The position numbers were made by a program, and so were the translations under genes. The notes below the pieces were generated by a model, which did no database searches, was not told the DNA's origin, and saw nothing but the letters and a program-made list of their open reading frames with translations. 64,000 nt of DNA from CAYWRZ01 sp964460845 (lineage in GTDB: Bacteria; Bacteroidota; Bacteroidia; Flavobacteriales_D; UBA2798): the NCBI GenBank assembly GCA_964460845.1, contig CAYWRZ010000006.1:124001-188000 (forward strand), given 5' to 3'. Shown piece after piece: positions 1 through 7,989 of the stretch; within the stretch, counting starts at the first letter, position 1, and every line of letters begins with the position of its first letter.

Positions 1-101
1 GCCAGCGCCTCTTTGCCCGTAATCCGGATAAGTGCAATGGCCCCTGCACCCGGCGGAGTGGAGAGCGCGCAAACAGTTGACTGGTCGTGTGGTAGCCGCA
101 T
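1..101 (-). CDS. mnmE: tRNA uridine-5-carboxymethylaminomethyl GTPase MnmE, N-terminal fragment
   Basis: Reading leftward from an ATG at 101, the frame stays open to the window edge and encodes about 33 residues. These include DQSTVCALSTPPGAGAIAL followed by IRITGKEAL, which matches the start of MnmE/TrmE (family form: D-T-I-x-A-x-A-T-P-P-G-x-G-A-I-A-x-I-R-I-S-G). MnmE is the GTPase that works with MnmG to modify U34 of certain tRNAs. The visible part belongs to the formyl-THF-binding N-terminal domain; the helical and G domains lie outside the window. The gene diverges from sucD across about 80 bp. The fragment is short, but the motif is distinctive. Confidence 0.85.
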   Translation of the reverse strand, partial: MRLPHDQSTVCALSTPPGAGAIALIRITGKEAL

Positions 102-124
102 TGTGCAAAATTATGTTTTTTCGG

Positions 125-155
125 TTTGGATTAAACCGTCAAACCGCTAACTTTG
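125..155 (+). promoter_or_regulatory. Bacteroidota-type promoter of sucD
   Basis: TTTG (125-128) is followed by 19 bp and then TAACTTTG (148-155). This is an exact match to the Bacteroidota consensus TTG-N19-TAnnTTTG. Transcription would start near 160-163. In-frame start codons at 153 and 156 would lie inside the -7 box, so the ATG at 180 is the start. Confidence 0.8.
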
Positions 156-179
156 ATGCGCTCAAAAACATTGCATTTC

Positions 180-1058
180 ATGGGAGTTTTAGTTAATTCA
201 CAGTCAAAGGTTATCGTACAAGGCTTTACCGGCAGCGAAGGGACCTTTCATGCCGGACAAATGATCGAATTCGGCACCAACGTGGTGGGAGGGGTTACTC
301 CCGGCAAGGGCGGAAGCTCGCACCTCGATCGCCCTGTGTTTAATACGGTACAGGACGCGGTGGACAAGACCGGCGCCAATGTCTCCATTATTTTCGTGCC
401 ACCCGCATTTGCAGCCGACGCCATTATGGAAGCCGCTGCCGCAGGTATCGGAGTCATCGTTTGCATTACCGAAGGCATTCCCGTCAACGACATGGTACGG
501 GTTAAAGAATACCTCAACGACAAAAACTGCACGCTGATAGGGCCCAACTGCCCCGGTGTCATTACAGCCGGACAAGCGAAAGTAGGCATCATGCCCGGTT
601 TCGTGTTCAAACCCGGTAAAGTAGGTATCGTGTCTAAATCGGGTACGCTTACTTACGAAGCGGCCGACCAAATCGTCAAAGCCGGACTCGGCATTTCGAC
701 CGCTATCGGTATCGGTGGCGACCCTATTATCGGTACACCTACCCGCGAAGCGGTAGAGCTGCTCATGAACGACCCCGAGACCGACGCCATTGTCATGATC
801 GGTGAAATCGGTGGAAACTACGAAGCCCTGGCCGCTGCCTGGATCAAGGAAAACGGCACCAAGCCTGTAGTAGGCTTCATCGCCGGACAAACCGCACCCA
901 AAGGCCGTAAAATGGGTCATGCCGGTGCAATTGTAGGTGGAAAAGACGATTCGGCCGAAGCCAAAATGCGCATCATGCGCGAATGCGGCATCCACGTAGT
1001 AGAATCGCCTGCCGAAATCGGTGCCAAAATGGCCGAGGTGCTGGGTGTAACTGCCTGA
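180..1058 (+). CDS. sucD: Succinate--CoA ligase (ADP-forming) subunit alpha
   Basis: 292 residues, full length for SucD. It is the alpha subunit of succinyl-CoA synthetase, which converts succinyl-CoA to succinate with substrate-level ATP/GTP formation in the TCA cycle. Visible features are the N-terminal CoA-binding Rossmann domain (VIVQGFTGSEGTFHAGQM at about 10-27, then GGVTPGKGG), the GPNCPG segment near residue 124, and the phosphohistidine loop GHAGAIVGG near residue 245. The start at 180 (MGVLVNSQSKVIVQG) fits the family N terminus and lies just downstream of the promoter. The beta subunit gene sucC is not adjacent. A strong terminator follows, so the gene is probably monocistronic. 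Confidence 0.97.
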   Translation: MGVLVNSQSKVIVQGFTGSEGTFHAGQMIEFGTNVVGGVTPGKGGSSHLDRPVFNTVQDAVDKTGANVSIIFVPPAFAADAIMEAAAAGIGVIVCITEGIPVNDMVRVKEYLNDKNCTLIGPNCPGVITAGQAKVGIMPGFVFKPGKVGIVSKSGTLTYEAADQIVKAGLGISTAIGIGGDPIIGTPTREAVELLMNDPETDAIVMIGEIGGNYEALAAAWIKENGTKPVVGFIAGQTAPKGRKMGHAGAIVGGKDDSAEAKMRIMRECGIHVVESPAEIGAKMAEVLGVTA

Positions 1059-1087
1059 GAAAAAAATAAGCTTTCCTTTTTATACAG

Positions 1088-1120
1088 AACCCCGACCTTC
1101 GCGTCGGGGTTTTTGTTTTT
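1088..1120 (+). terminator. Rho-independent terminator after sucD
   Basis: AACCCCGAC (1088-1096) pairs with GTCGGGGTT (1103-1111) across a CTTCGC loop, followed by a T-rich run to 1120. Confidence 0.92.
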
Positions 1121-1275
1121 ATCGGGTTACTTACCTTGTTCCATTTATCTTATTTAATTAGTTGCTGACCTAAAAATCAGCGCAACTCACGTTTATAACG
1201 AAAAATAAAAGTGTGGAAAAAAGCTATTTCTTCCTCTCTTTCACATTTTTCCGAATTCCTGTTATTATTAAACAG

Positions 1276-1283
1276 GCAACTTT
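1276..1283 (+). promoter_or_regulatory. Candidate -7 element GCAACTTT upstream of a T9SS adhesin
   Basis: GCAACTTT ends 45 nt before the ATG at 1329. The same octamer, or GCAACTCT, lies 32-47 nt before four other large T9SS proteins in this window. It resembles the Bacteroidota -7 box TAnnTTTG with C in the first position. No clear TTG lies 19-21 bp upstream here. Confidence 0.4.
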
Positions 1284-1328
1284 ATCAAAGCGTTTACCGT
1301 CGTAACACAGAGACTAAACACGCTTGCC

Positions 1329-4076
1329 ATGATAAGAGTTTTCCTCTTTTCTCTGCTTTTTTTTGCTGTATTCCAGATCCATGCACAACCATATAGCTGT
1401 GGATTCAGCGACGCAGCCTATCGTTTTTCAGCTACTCATTTTGGGAAAGAAACGGTGTTAAATCGTCTCGTACCCCAACTTCCTGAAAATTATCAGACGG
1501 TATTGCAGGAAGAAGAACTTCAGAATGCCCTAGTACGCCTTTACTATAAAGATTACCTACAGCTCACCGCGCTTCATCAGCGGGGAACATTAGATGCTTC
1601 GAATGTAGGCAGCTATACCGATTCGTTATATACTGCTTACCTGGATCTCTGCCGCATACTGATAGCCGATCCCGGGCAGCGGCATCTGTTTTTGGATCAA
1701 TACGGAGCCGATCATTCGCACCGGGAACTGATACAAAATCATATTCAACGGCAGCAAAAAAGCAACTGGGATCGGAGAGACAACTGTGAGAATATGGATT
1801 TCGAAGAAGGTACCTTTCACAGATGGGAACTCTTCCGTGGCGCAGTAGATCCTATGACCACGACTCCCTTCAGCTATATTAATGTAATTCCTGACACGGG
1901 GAATTTGCAACATTTTATTTTTAACAGCGGCAATGACTATTTAATCCCTACTCTTCCGAAAGTATGGCCGGAGGGAGGCAACTACTCCCTTATGCTGGGC
2001 GACAGCACAGGCGCAGGAGGAAGAGTGGCAAGCCTGCTCAGGACTTTCCGTGTAAGACCCGAAAATCCTTTTTTTATTTACGCATATTCCGTCATCTTAC
2101 AGAATCCCAGCCACGAGCTCAGAGAGGAGCCTTATTTCATGATGAGCATGTACGATCAATATGGAAATTCTATTCCAGAGGCAGAATATGCCGTTACTTT
2201 TACTATGGGCTCGGCGCTGGATCTGGAATTGGTTGCCACTGTTCAGGGTGATGTAGCCTATAAAGGTTGGACTCCCGTCTTTGTTCCTCTTTCCAATCAT
2301 ATCGGGCAAGACCTAACTATTGAATTCCGAACCGGCGACTGCACTCAGTTCGGCCATTTCGGCTATGCCTACGTCGATGCCTTATGCAATGCAGCCGAGT
2401 TTGTCATTTCTCCCTCCAATTGTACAAACAGTGGAGTTACGCTCAGCGCGCCTCCCGGCGCTGCCTCCTATCTCTGGGACGGACCCGGAGTTACGGGCGA
2501 CACGACCCAGCATGTTTCGGTACACACAAGCGGCACTTATAGCGTGACGCTAACGCCGGTAAGCGGCGCGGCGTATGCCATGACTTTCGATACCACGCTT
2601 GTTATTCCCCCACTCGCAGTGCCACCTATAGCCGGCTTCAGCACCCACACACCGATATGCACAGGGACACCGCTTGTACTGACCGATACTTCTTCGGGCA
2701 ACGGTAGTTCGCTTATTAGCTGGCAATGGAATTTCGGAGATACGCAGACTTCTACCTCGCAGCACACCACGCATCTTTACGATACCAGCGGCACTTACGA
2801 AGTGACATTGGTGGTCACCAATATTGCAGGCTGTACCGATACGGCACGTGTATGGGTGGAAGTCATGGACAGACCCGATGCGGTAATCACTCCCGCAGGC
2901 CCTTTTTGCGTTTCGGAAGATCCTGTCGCGCTTACCGCTGTAGAAGCGAACGGTACCTGGGCGGCTGATTGCGGCACCTGTATTGACCCCTCAAGTGGCA
3001 TTTTTAATCCTGGCAGTGCAGGGCTGGGCATACATACTGTCACCTACTCTTTTACCGGTATGTGCAGCAATGCCGATACCTTATCAATTGAAGTACTGGC
3101 AAACAGCGATGCTTCTATTTCCTCTGCAGGACCTTTCTGTACAAACGATGCGCCTTTTACACTTCAAACGGCAATGCCGGGCGGAACATGGACCGGAAAC
3201 GGAATAAACTCAAGCACAGGAGTTTTTGATCCGCAAGCAGCCGGTGCCGGAAACCACCTCATCACCTATACACTACCCGGACAATGCGGCGATACACAAA
3301 GCATTTCCCTGATTGTAAATGAACTCACCCTACAGGGCACCTACACCGAACCGAGCTGTGCGCACGTGCAAGATGGATCAATCGAAGTGACAGCCAGCGG
3401 TACCCCACCCTATACCTATGTATTGTCGGGCAATAGCATAGCGAGTAACCAATCGGGCATCTTCTCCCACCTGGGAGCCGGAATCTATACAATCAGCGTA
3501 TCGGATCAGAACGGCTGCGCAGACACACTCGTGTATTCACTATCCGCTCCCGCGCAGGTAGTAGCCGACTTCACCGCAAGTCCTTTACAGGGTGAAGCCC
3601 CTCTTACCGTGTACTTTACCAACACCAGCAGCAATGGTTCTATATTTACCTGGATTTTCGGGAATGGAAATCAGTCGAACGAAGAAGCGCCCGGCCCTGA
3701 AATTTACGAAGCGAAGGGCACTTATCAGGTAATGTTGATTGTACAACAGGGCTTATGCAGTGATACCGCTTATGCGTATATACAAGTGGAACTTTTTTCT
3801 TCACTGATTGTGTATAATGTTTTCTCTCCCAATGGAGACGGTATAAACGACCATTACCTCGTTACCGCAAAGAATATCGAAAATTTTGAATGTGTAATTT
3901 TTAACCGATGGGGACAAAAAGTTTTTACTTCAGACGATCCGAACCAAGGCTGGAACGGGCAAGATGAGTCGGGCAAGGAGTACCCCGAAGGCACCTATTA
4001 CTATGTAATTCAGGCCAGCGGAAAAGATGGAGAAGACTATCATTTCAAAGGATTTCTGACGCTTATTCGGAAATAA
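1329..4076 (+). CDS. T9SS type B (gliding motility-associated C-terminal) multidomain surface protein
   Basis: 915 residues. The signal peptide is cleaved after about A19 (ends IHA|QPYS). Next come a helical segment at about 25-145, shared with the protein at 7990; a beta-rich domain at about 155-352 that opens with FEEGTFHRWELF and closes with FGYAYVDALC; an Ig-like segment; a PKD domain at about 437-510 (NFGDTQTS); two GGTW-type repeats at about 515-665; one SprB repeat (PPYTYVLSG) at about 670-740; and a second PKD. The protein ends in a type B sorting domain at about 825-915 (NVFSPNGDGIND, FNRWGQKVF, FLTLIRK). It is predicted to be exported by Sec and T9SS to the cell surface, probably as an adhesin-like or structural protein. 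The C-terminal class is the one found in the protein at 15509. The ligand is unknown. It is transcribed alone. Confidence 0.85.
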   Translation: MIRVFLFSLLFFAVFQIHAQPYSCGFSDAAYRFSATHFGKETVLNRLVPQLPENYQTVLQEEELQNALVRLYYKDYLQLTALHQRGTLDASNVGSYTDSLYTAYLDLCRILIADPGQRHLFLDQYGADHSHRELIQNHIQRQQKSNWDRRDNCENMDFEEGTFHRWELFRGAVDPMTTTPFSYINVIPDTGNLQHFIFNSGNDYLIPTLPKVWPEGGNYSLMLGDSTGAGGRVASLLRTFRVRPENPFFIYAYSVILQNPSHELREEPYFMMSMYDQYGNSIPEAEYAVTFTMGSALDLELVATVQGDVAYKGWTPVFVPLSNHIGQDLTIEFRTGDCTQFGHFGYAYVDALCNAAEFVISPSNCTNSGVTLSAPPGAASYLWDGPGVTGDTTQHVSVHTSGTYSVTLTPVSGAAYAMTFDTTLVIPPLAVPPIAGFSTHTPICTGTPLVLTDTSSGNGSSLISWQWNFGDTQTSTSQHTTHLYDTSGTYEVTLVVTNIAGCTDTARVWVEVMDRPDAVITPAGPFCVSEDPVALTAVEANGTWAADCGTCIDPSSGIFNPGSAGLGIHTVTYSFTGMCSNADTLSIEVLANSDASISSAGPFCTNDAPFTLQTAMPGGTWTGNGINSSTGVFDPQAAGAGNHLITYTLPGQCGDTQSISLIVNELTLQGTYTEPSCAHVQDGSIEVTASGTPPYTYVLSGNSIASNQSGIFSHLGAGIYTISVSDQNGCADTLVYSLSAPAQVVADFTASPLQGEAPLTVYFTNTSSNGSIFTWIFGNGNQSNEEAPGPEIYEAKGTYQVMLIVQQGLCSDTAYAYIQVELFSSLIVYNVFSPNGDGINDHYLVTAKNIENFECVIFNRWGQKVFTSDDPNQGWNGQDESGKEYPEGTYYYVIQASGKDGEDYHFKGFLTLIRK

Positions 4077-4283
4077 GCTGTGTCGTTTCGCAAACGAGAA
4101 AAGGGTTCTTCTTTTAAAAGATCATACGTTTGAAAAATGGTTTAACGCGATTCTTTTTAATTAAAGAGCGTTTCAGCCTTCCTGCCTTTTTACATTCTTC
4201 TTCTGTTTTGTGAAAATTTAATTCATACAGCAACTCTCGAAGAAAGGCATCGTCTTCCAAAGAGATCAAAAGTTCTCGCAAGC
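4077..4283 (+). promoter_or_regulatory. Intergenic leader of the second adhesin with candidate promoter 4208-4238
   Basis: TTG (4208-4210), 20 bp, then CAACTCTC (4231-4238), and the GTG start 46 nt later. Just after the preceding stop, TCGTTT (4083-4088) pairs with AAACGA (4092-4097). That small hairpin has no T run, so it is a poor terminator. Confidence 0.4.
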
Positions 4284-7193
4284 GTGATACGAAGCAGCTT
4301 ACTTTTTTCACTGTTATTCAGTCTCATAATGCGGGCAAACGCGCAGTCGCCTCCTTTTCTGGATCGGGAAGACAATTGCCTCAACATCGGTTTTGAGGAA
4401 GGTGATTTTAGCCAATGGAACCTGTTTTCAGGGAAGGTTACGCATACAGGGCCGAACCCTGGAGGGTTCAGCTTTATCAATATTATGCAGCTTTCTCCAC
4501 CACCGGGCGCCACCTCCACTGTGCAGCACCTTATCTGCAATCAGGGCTTTGACCCGGTGGTTCCCACTATTCCAAGAGTGTGGCCCGAAGGAGGAAATTA
4601 CTCGATAAGACTGGGTGACGGTAATGTAAATGGCTCCAACGCCGCCAGCATACGAAGAACATTTTACGTAAGCGCGCAGAATCCCTCGCTGCTCTACGCT
4701 TATGCCGTGTTCTTACAGGATCCTGATCATCTGGCTCCCCGCGTTCCCTATTTTCTTATCCGAATGACGGATCAAAACGGGAACAATATACCCGCGGCAG
4801 ATTACGCTGTAGTGGCCAATATTGTAAGTGATCCCAGCTTTATGGTAACGCAATATTGGGGAGAGGATTTGTATTACAAAAACTGGACTTCTGTATTTGT
4901 ACCTTTAGAACACTACATCGGTCAGCAGGTAACGCTCGAATTCAGAACGGGCGATTGTACCGAAAGCGGGCATTTCGGCTATGCTTATGTAGATGCCACT
5001 TGTTACAGGCCCGAAATCGGGGTTTCTTCTCCCGCTTGCGACAGCAATTACATACTGCTTACCGCTCCCGACGGTGCCGCTTCCTATAGCTGGACAGGCC
5101 CCGGCGTGAACGGGCTTACCACACAAAGTGTGAGCGCAACGCTAAGCGGCACCTACAGTGTAACTCTCACACCGGTAACCGGAACCGCCTATGCCATGAC
5201 CCTCGATACCACACTTGTTATTGACAACCTGACCCTGCCTCCTACTGCGGGCTTCAGCTCAAATTCACCGGTATGTATAGGCACACCCGTCGAATTTAGC
5301 GATACATCTTCCGGCAACGGCACAGCTATACTTAGCTGGGAATGGGATTTTGGAGACACACAAACATCCACAGCACAGCATCCTACGCACGGGTACACCA
5401 CCAGCGGAACCTACGAAGCAAGTCTTGTAGTCACTAATCTGGCAGGCTGCTCCGATACGGCAAGGGTAATGATCGAAGTAGCACGTATGCCTGAGGCGGT
5501 AATTAGTCCGGCAGGACCTTTTTGTGTTTCGGACGATGCGGTCGCCCTGAGCGCTATAGAAGCAAACGGCATTTGGGCGGCCGATTGCGGCACTTGTATA
5601 GATCCTGCAAGCGGTATTTTCAATCCTGCAGCAGCAGGTACAGGCACACATAGGATTACTTACTCCTTTAGCGGTATATGCACCCATTCAGATACCGTAT
5701 TCATCGAGGTGCTGGCCGATATCAATGCCACTATCACTGCCGCAGGGCCTTTTTGCACGAACGATGCGCCCTATACGCTTCAGGCCGCAACACAGGGTGG
5801 AACCTGGTCAGGAAACGGTGTAAACCCGGGGACAGGCGTTTTTGATCCTTCGGCAGCCGGTACAGGTACACACACTATTACCTACACCCAAACGGGTCTG
5901 TGCGGAGATAGCGATACGCTGCTACTCACAGTAAATCCTGTACACGACCCCACAATATATCCGGCCACACCGCTTTGCATCACCTGGGGAGATACGCTGC
6001 TGCAAGCTGCAGAACCGGGAGGCACCTGGAGCGCTTCCTGCCTGCATTGCATCGATCCTGTAAGCGGTAATTTCAATACACTTGCCGCAGGCGCAGGCCT
6101 ACATACCATTACCTATAGCTTTGACGGAGCCTGTCCCACACAACAATCTGTTACGCTTACAGTAGATCCACCCGATGACGTGAATATTTTACCACCCACT
6201 TTCCCGCTCTGTGAAAACGGCATTCCCTTGCAACTGGAAGCCTATCCTACGGGCGGAGTCTGGAATGCTTCCTGCGGAAGCTGTCTTAGTCCCGAAGGAC
6301 TGTTAGATCCTTCGGTGGCCGGTACCGGTACACATACGATCGTATATACTTCGGCCGGAACCTGTAATACTGTCGATTCTGTACAGCTTACCGTTCACCC
6401 CATACCTGTGGCAACGTTTACGCCCGACATCGTTTCGGGATGCAGTCCGCTTACCGTTACCTATACAGCCACCACAGAAACAGGAGTAAGCGCTTGCCAT
6501 TGGGACTTTGGCGACGGTAATACGGGCAGCGGCTGTATAAGCGTTTCGCACACCTATACCGAGCAGCGCTGCATGAGCGTAAGCCTTACCCTCACCTCCG
6601 CCGCTGGCTGTACATACACATACCTACAACCTGATCTAGTGTGTGTGCTTCCTACTCCTGTGGCCGAATTCAGCTCATTCCCCTCGCCCCCTTCCCTCAT
6701 TTCGCCCGAAATCAGCTTCTCCAATTTTTCCGCGCAGGCTTCTTCTTATAGCTGGAGCATAGACGGCGCGTTCTTCTCGACCGACATGAATCCTTCTTTC
6801 GAATTTCCGGTGCCCCAATCTCCTCAGCTCGAATATCAGGTATGTCTTACGGCCTTTAATGATAACGGCTGCAAAGACAGCACCTGTCAAACGATACGGT
6901 TCGACAGCGAAATCCTGCTGTATGTACCCAATGCTTTTACACCCGACGGTAACGGACAAAACGATGTGTTTTTTCCCGTGATTTCAGGGGTGGAGCCCTA
7001 TTCTTACACGCTGCTTATTTTTAACCGTTGGGGAGAATTAATTTTCGAAACCGGCGATCCTTTGTCGGGCTGGGATGGCACATTTCGCGGTGAACAAGCA
7101 CCTGTAGATGTGTATGTATGGGTTATAGAGGCGATGCCCCGAGGTATTTATGACGTAAAAACTTGGCGTGGACACGTATCGCTGATTCGGTAA
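4284..7193 (+). CDS. T9SS type B multidomain surface protein with PKD and GGTW repeats
   Basis: 969 residues from a GTG start. That start gives a good signal peptide (LLFSLLFSLIMRANA|Q). The beta-rich N-terminal domain at about 33-240 (FEEGDFSQWNLF to FGYAYVDATC) is homologous to those at 1329 and 7990, but the helical segment that precedes it in those proteins is missing. Then follow an Ig-like segment, a PKD domain (DFGDTQTS), four GGTW-type repeats at about 400-705, two more PKD/Ig-like domains (WDFGDGNTG, then WSIDG) and a type B sorting domain at about 880-969 (YVPNAFTPDGNGQND, FNRWGELIF, HVSLIR). The last 250 residues closely match the protein at 31100, although the N termini of the two are unrelated. 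The predicted location is the cell surface. The function is unknown. Confidence 0.85.
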   Translation: MIRSSLLFSLLFSLIMRANAQSPPFLDREDNCLNIGFEEGDFSQWNLFSGKVTHTGPNPGGFSFINIMQLSPPPGATSTVQHLICNQGFDPVVPTIPRVWPEGGNYSIRLGDGNVNGSNAASIRRTFYVSAQNPSLLYAYAVFLQDPDHLAPRVPYFLIRMTDQNGNNIPAADYAVVANIVSDPSFMVTQYWGEDLYYKNWTSVFVPLEHYIGQQVTLEFRTGDCTESGHFGYAYVDATCYRPEIGVSSPACDSNYILLTAPDGAASYSWTGPGVNGLTTQSVSATLSGTYSVTLTPVTGTAYAMTLDTTLVIDNLTLPPTAGFSSNSPVCIGTPVEFSDTSSGNGTAILSWEWDFGDTQTSTAQHPTHGYTTSGTYEASLVVTNLAGCSDTARVMIEVARMPEAVISPAGPFCVSDDAVALSAIEANGIWAADCGTCIDPASGIFNPAAAGTGTHRITYSFSGICTHSDTVFIEVLADINATITAAGPFCTNDAPYTLQAATQGGTWSGNGVNPGTGVFDPSAAGTGTHTITYTQTGLCGDSDTLLLTVNPVHDPTIYPATPLCITWGDTLLQAAEPGGTWSASCLHCIDPVSGNFNTLAAGAGLHTITYSFDGACPTQQSVTLTVDPPDDVNILPPTFPLCENGIPLQLEAYPTGGVWNASCGSCLSPEGLLDPSVAGTGTHTIVYTSAGTCNTVDSVQLTVHPIPVATFTPDIVSGCSPLTVTYTATTETGVSACHWDFGDGNTGSGCISVSHTYTEQRCMSVSLTLTSAAGCTYTYLQPDLVCVLPTPVAEFSSFPSPPSLISPEISFSNFSAQASSYSWSIDGAFFSTDMNPSFEFPVPQSPQLEYQVCLTAFNDNGCKDSTCQTIRFDSEILLYVPNAFTPDGNGQNDVFFPVISGVEPYSYTLLIFNRWGELIFETGDPLSGWDGTFRGEQAPVDVYVWVIEAMPRGIYDVKTWRGHVSLIR

Positions 7194-7217
7194 ACAGCCG
7201 CAGAATAATCGTGCGGT

Positions 7218-7246
7218 TTGTGTTTTCAGAGAAACTTTTAACTTTG
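7218..7246 (+). promoter_or_regulatory. Promoter of tRNA-Pro
   Basis: TTG (7218-7220), 18 bp, then TAACTTTG (7239-7246), a perfect Bacteroidota -7 box, about 60 nt before the tRNA. A weak hairpin at 7198-7216 (CCGCA/TGCGG) followed by a T-rich stretch may end the preceding adhesin transcript. Confidence 0.65.
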
Positions 7247-7307
7247 CATTCTGTCTAAAGAAAAAGATTTTTCTCAGGTTCGAAGGGGGCGTTTTGCCTG
7301 ACTTTAT

Positions 7308-7380
7308 CGGGATGTAGCGCAGTTGGTAGCGCGCCACGTTCGGGACGTGGAGGCCGCTGGTTCGAGTCCAGTCATCCCGA
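7308..7380 (+). tRNA. tRNA-Pro (anticodon CGG)
   Basis: 73 nt. The acceptor stem CGGGATG/CATCCCG has discriminator A. The D arm contains AGTTGGT. The anticodon stem CCACG/CGTGG encloses TTCGGGA, so the anticodon is CGG, reading CCG. The T arm contains GGTTCGAGTCC. The 3' CCA is not encoded. Confidence 0.97.
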
Positions 7381-7860
7381 CATTATACTCAGACTCTTTT
7401 TTATTTTCTTTCTTTTTGCTTTTGCATTCGACTTTTTCAAGAAATTTTGCACGCCCTACGCATTTCATTTTACCTGCCAATTTATACTACAGCCTCTAAT
7501 TACCGATTGCTTTTTAGGTAGGGAAAGAAATTAGTGTTCAACGAAAAAACACATTCTAAGATAAGTACACTGTGTGTTACAAGCATCCCTGATAAAACTT
7601 CCTTTCATATTTGTATAGATAGCCGCTTTGTGGCTGCATTTGCCTCTTGATGCTCAAAAATACGCGCTTTGGGAAAGGCATGAGACTTTTATAAAAAGGC
7701 AACGTTACTCTACTGTTACTTTTTCGACAGGGTGCTGAAATGCGGAAACGGATTTAGTGAAAACGGCAGTAACTCTTGCTTAGCGTATTTCTTAGCCTTT
7801 CCGCTCAGATGGGCCACCCCCTCTTTTCCTGATGAGTATTTTTAACACTGTTCGCTAAAA
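7381..7860. other. 480-bp intergenic region without a recognised gene
   Basis: AT-rich spacer between tRNA-Pro and the adhesin leader. No coding frame resembles a protein. A long-range complementarity (GGAAAGGC near 7673 with GCCTTTCC near 7795) is present but unsupported by other evidence. Confidence 0.5.
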
Positions 7861-7911
7861 ATGTTTAAATCAAATCATTCTAAAGTCATATTTCGTTCAC
7901 ATGAAGGAATT

Positions 7912-7943
7912 TTGGGAATGATTCGATCGTTCGCGCAACTTTA
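7912..7943 (+). promoter_or_regulatory. Candidate promoter of the third adhesin
   Basis: TTG (7912-7914), 21 bp, then CAACTTTA (7936-7943), 47 nt before the ATG at 7990. An upstream in-frame ATG at 7861 would precede this promoter and lacks a signal peptide, which supports the start at 7990. Confidence 0.5.
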
Positions 7944-7989
7944 TTCTGTAATTTACCGTCCTGAAAAAAACCACAAAACTTACCTTGCT

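Noticed and set aside
204..995. Long frames antisense to sucD
   Set aside because: They mirror the codon usage of a certain gene and show no protein-like pattern.
1211..1396. Short frame before the first adhesin
   Set aside because: Overlaps the signal peptide of the real gene in another frame and lacks features.
4083..4097. Hairpin TCGTTT-CGC-AAACGA after the first adhesin as a terminator
   Set aside because: Six base pairs with no T run after it; too weak to call.
4114..4311. Leftward frame of 65 codons rich in charged residues between two adhesin genes
   Set aside because: It overlaps the promoter and signal peptide of the gene at 4284 on the other strand and resembles no family; a chance frame is more likely.
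7672..7803. Long-range complementarity in the intergenic region after tRNA-Pro
   Set aside because: An 8-bp stem with over 100 nt of loop, no terminator and no promoter; insufficient for an RNA call.
7861..7989. Upstream extension of the adhesin at 7990
   Set aside because: It would place 43 residues before a good signal peptide and cover the promoter.
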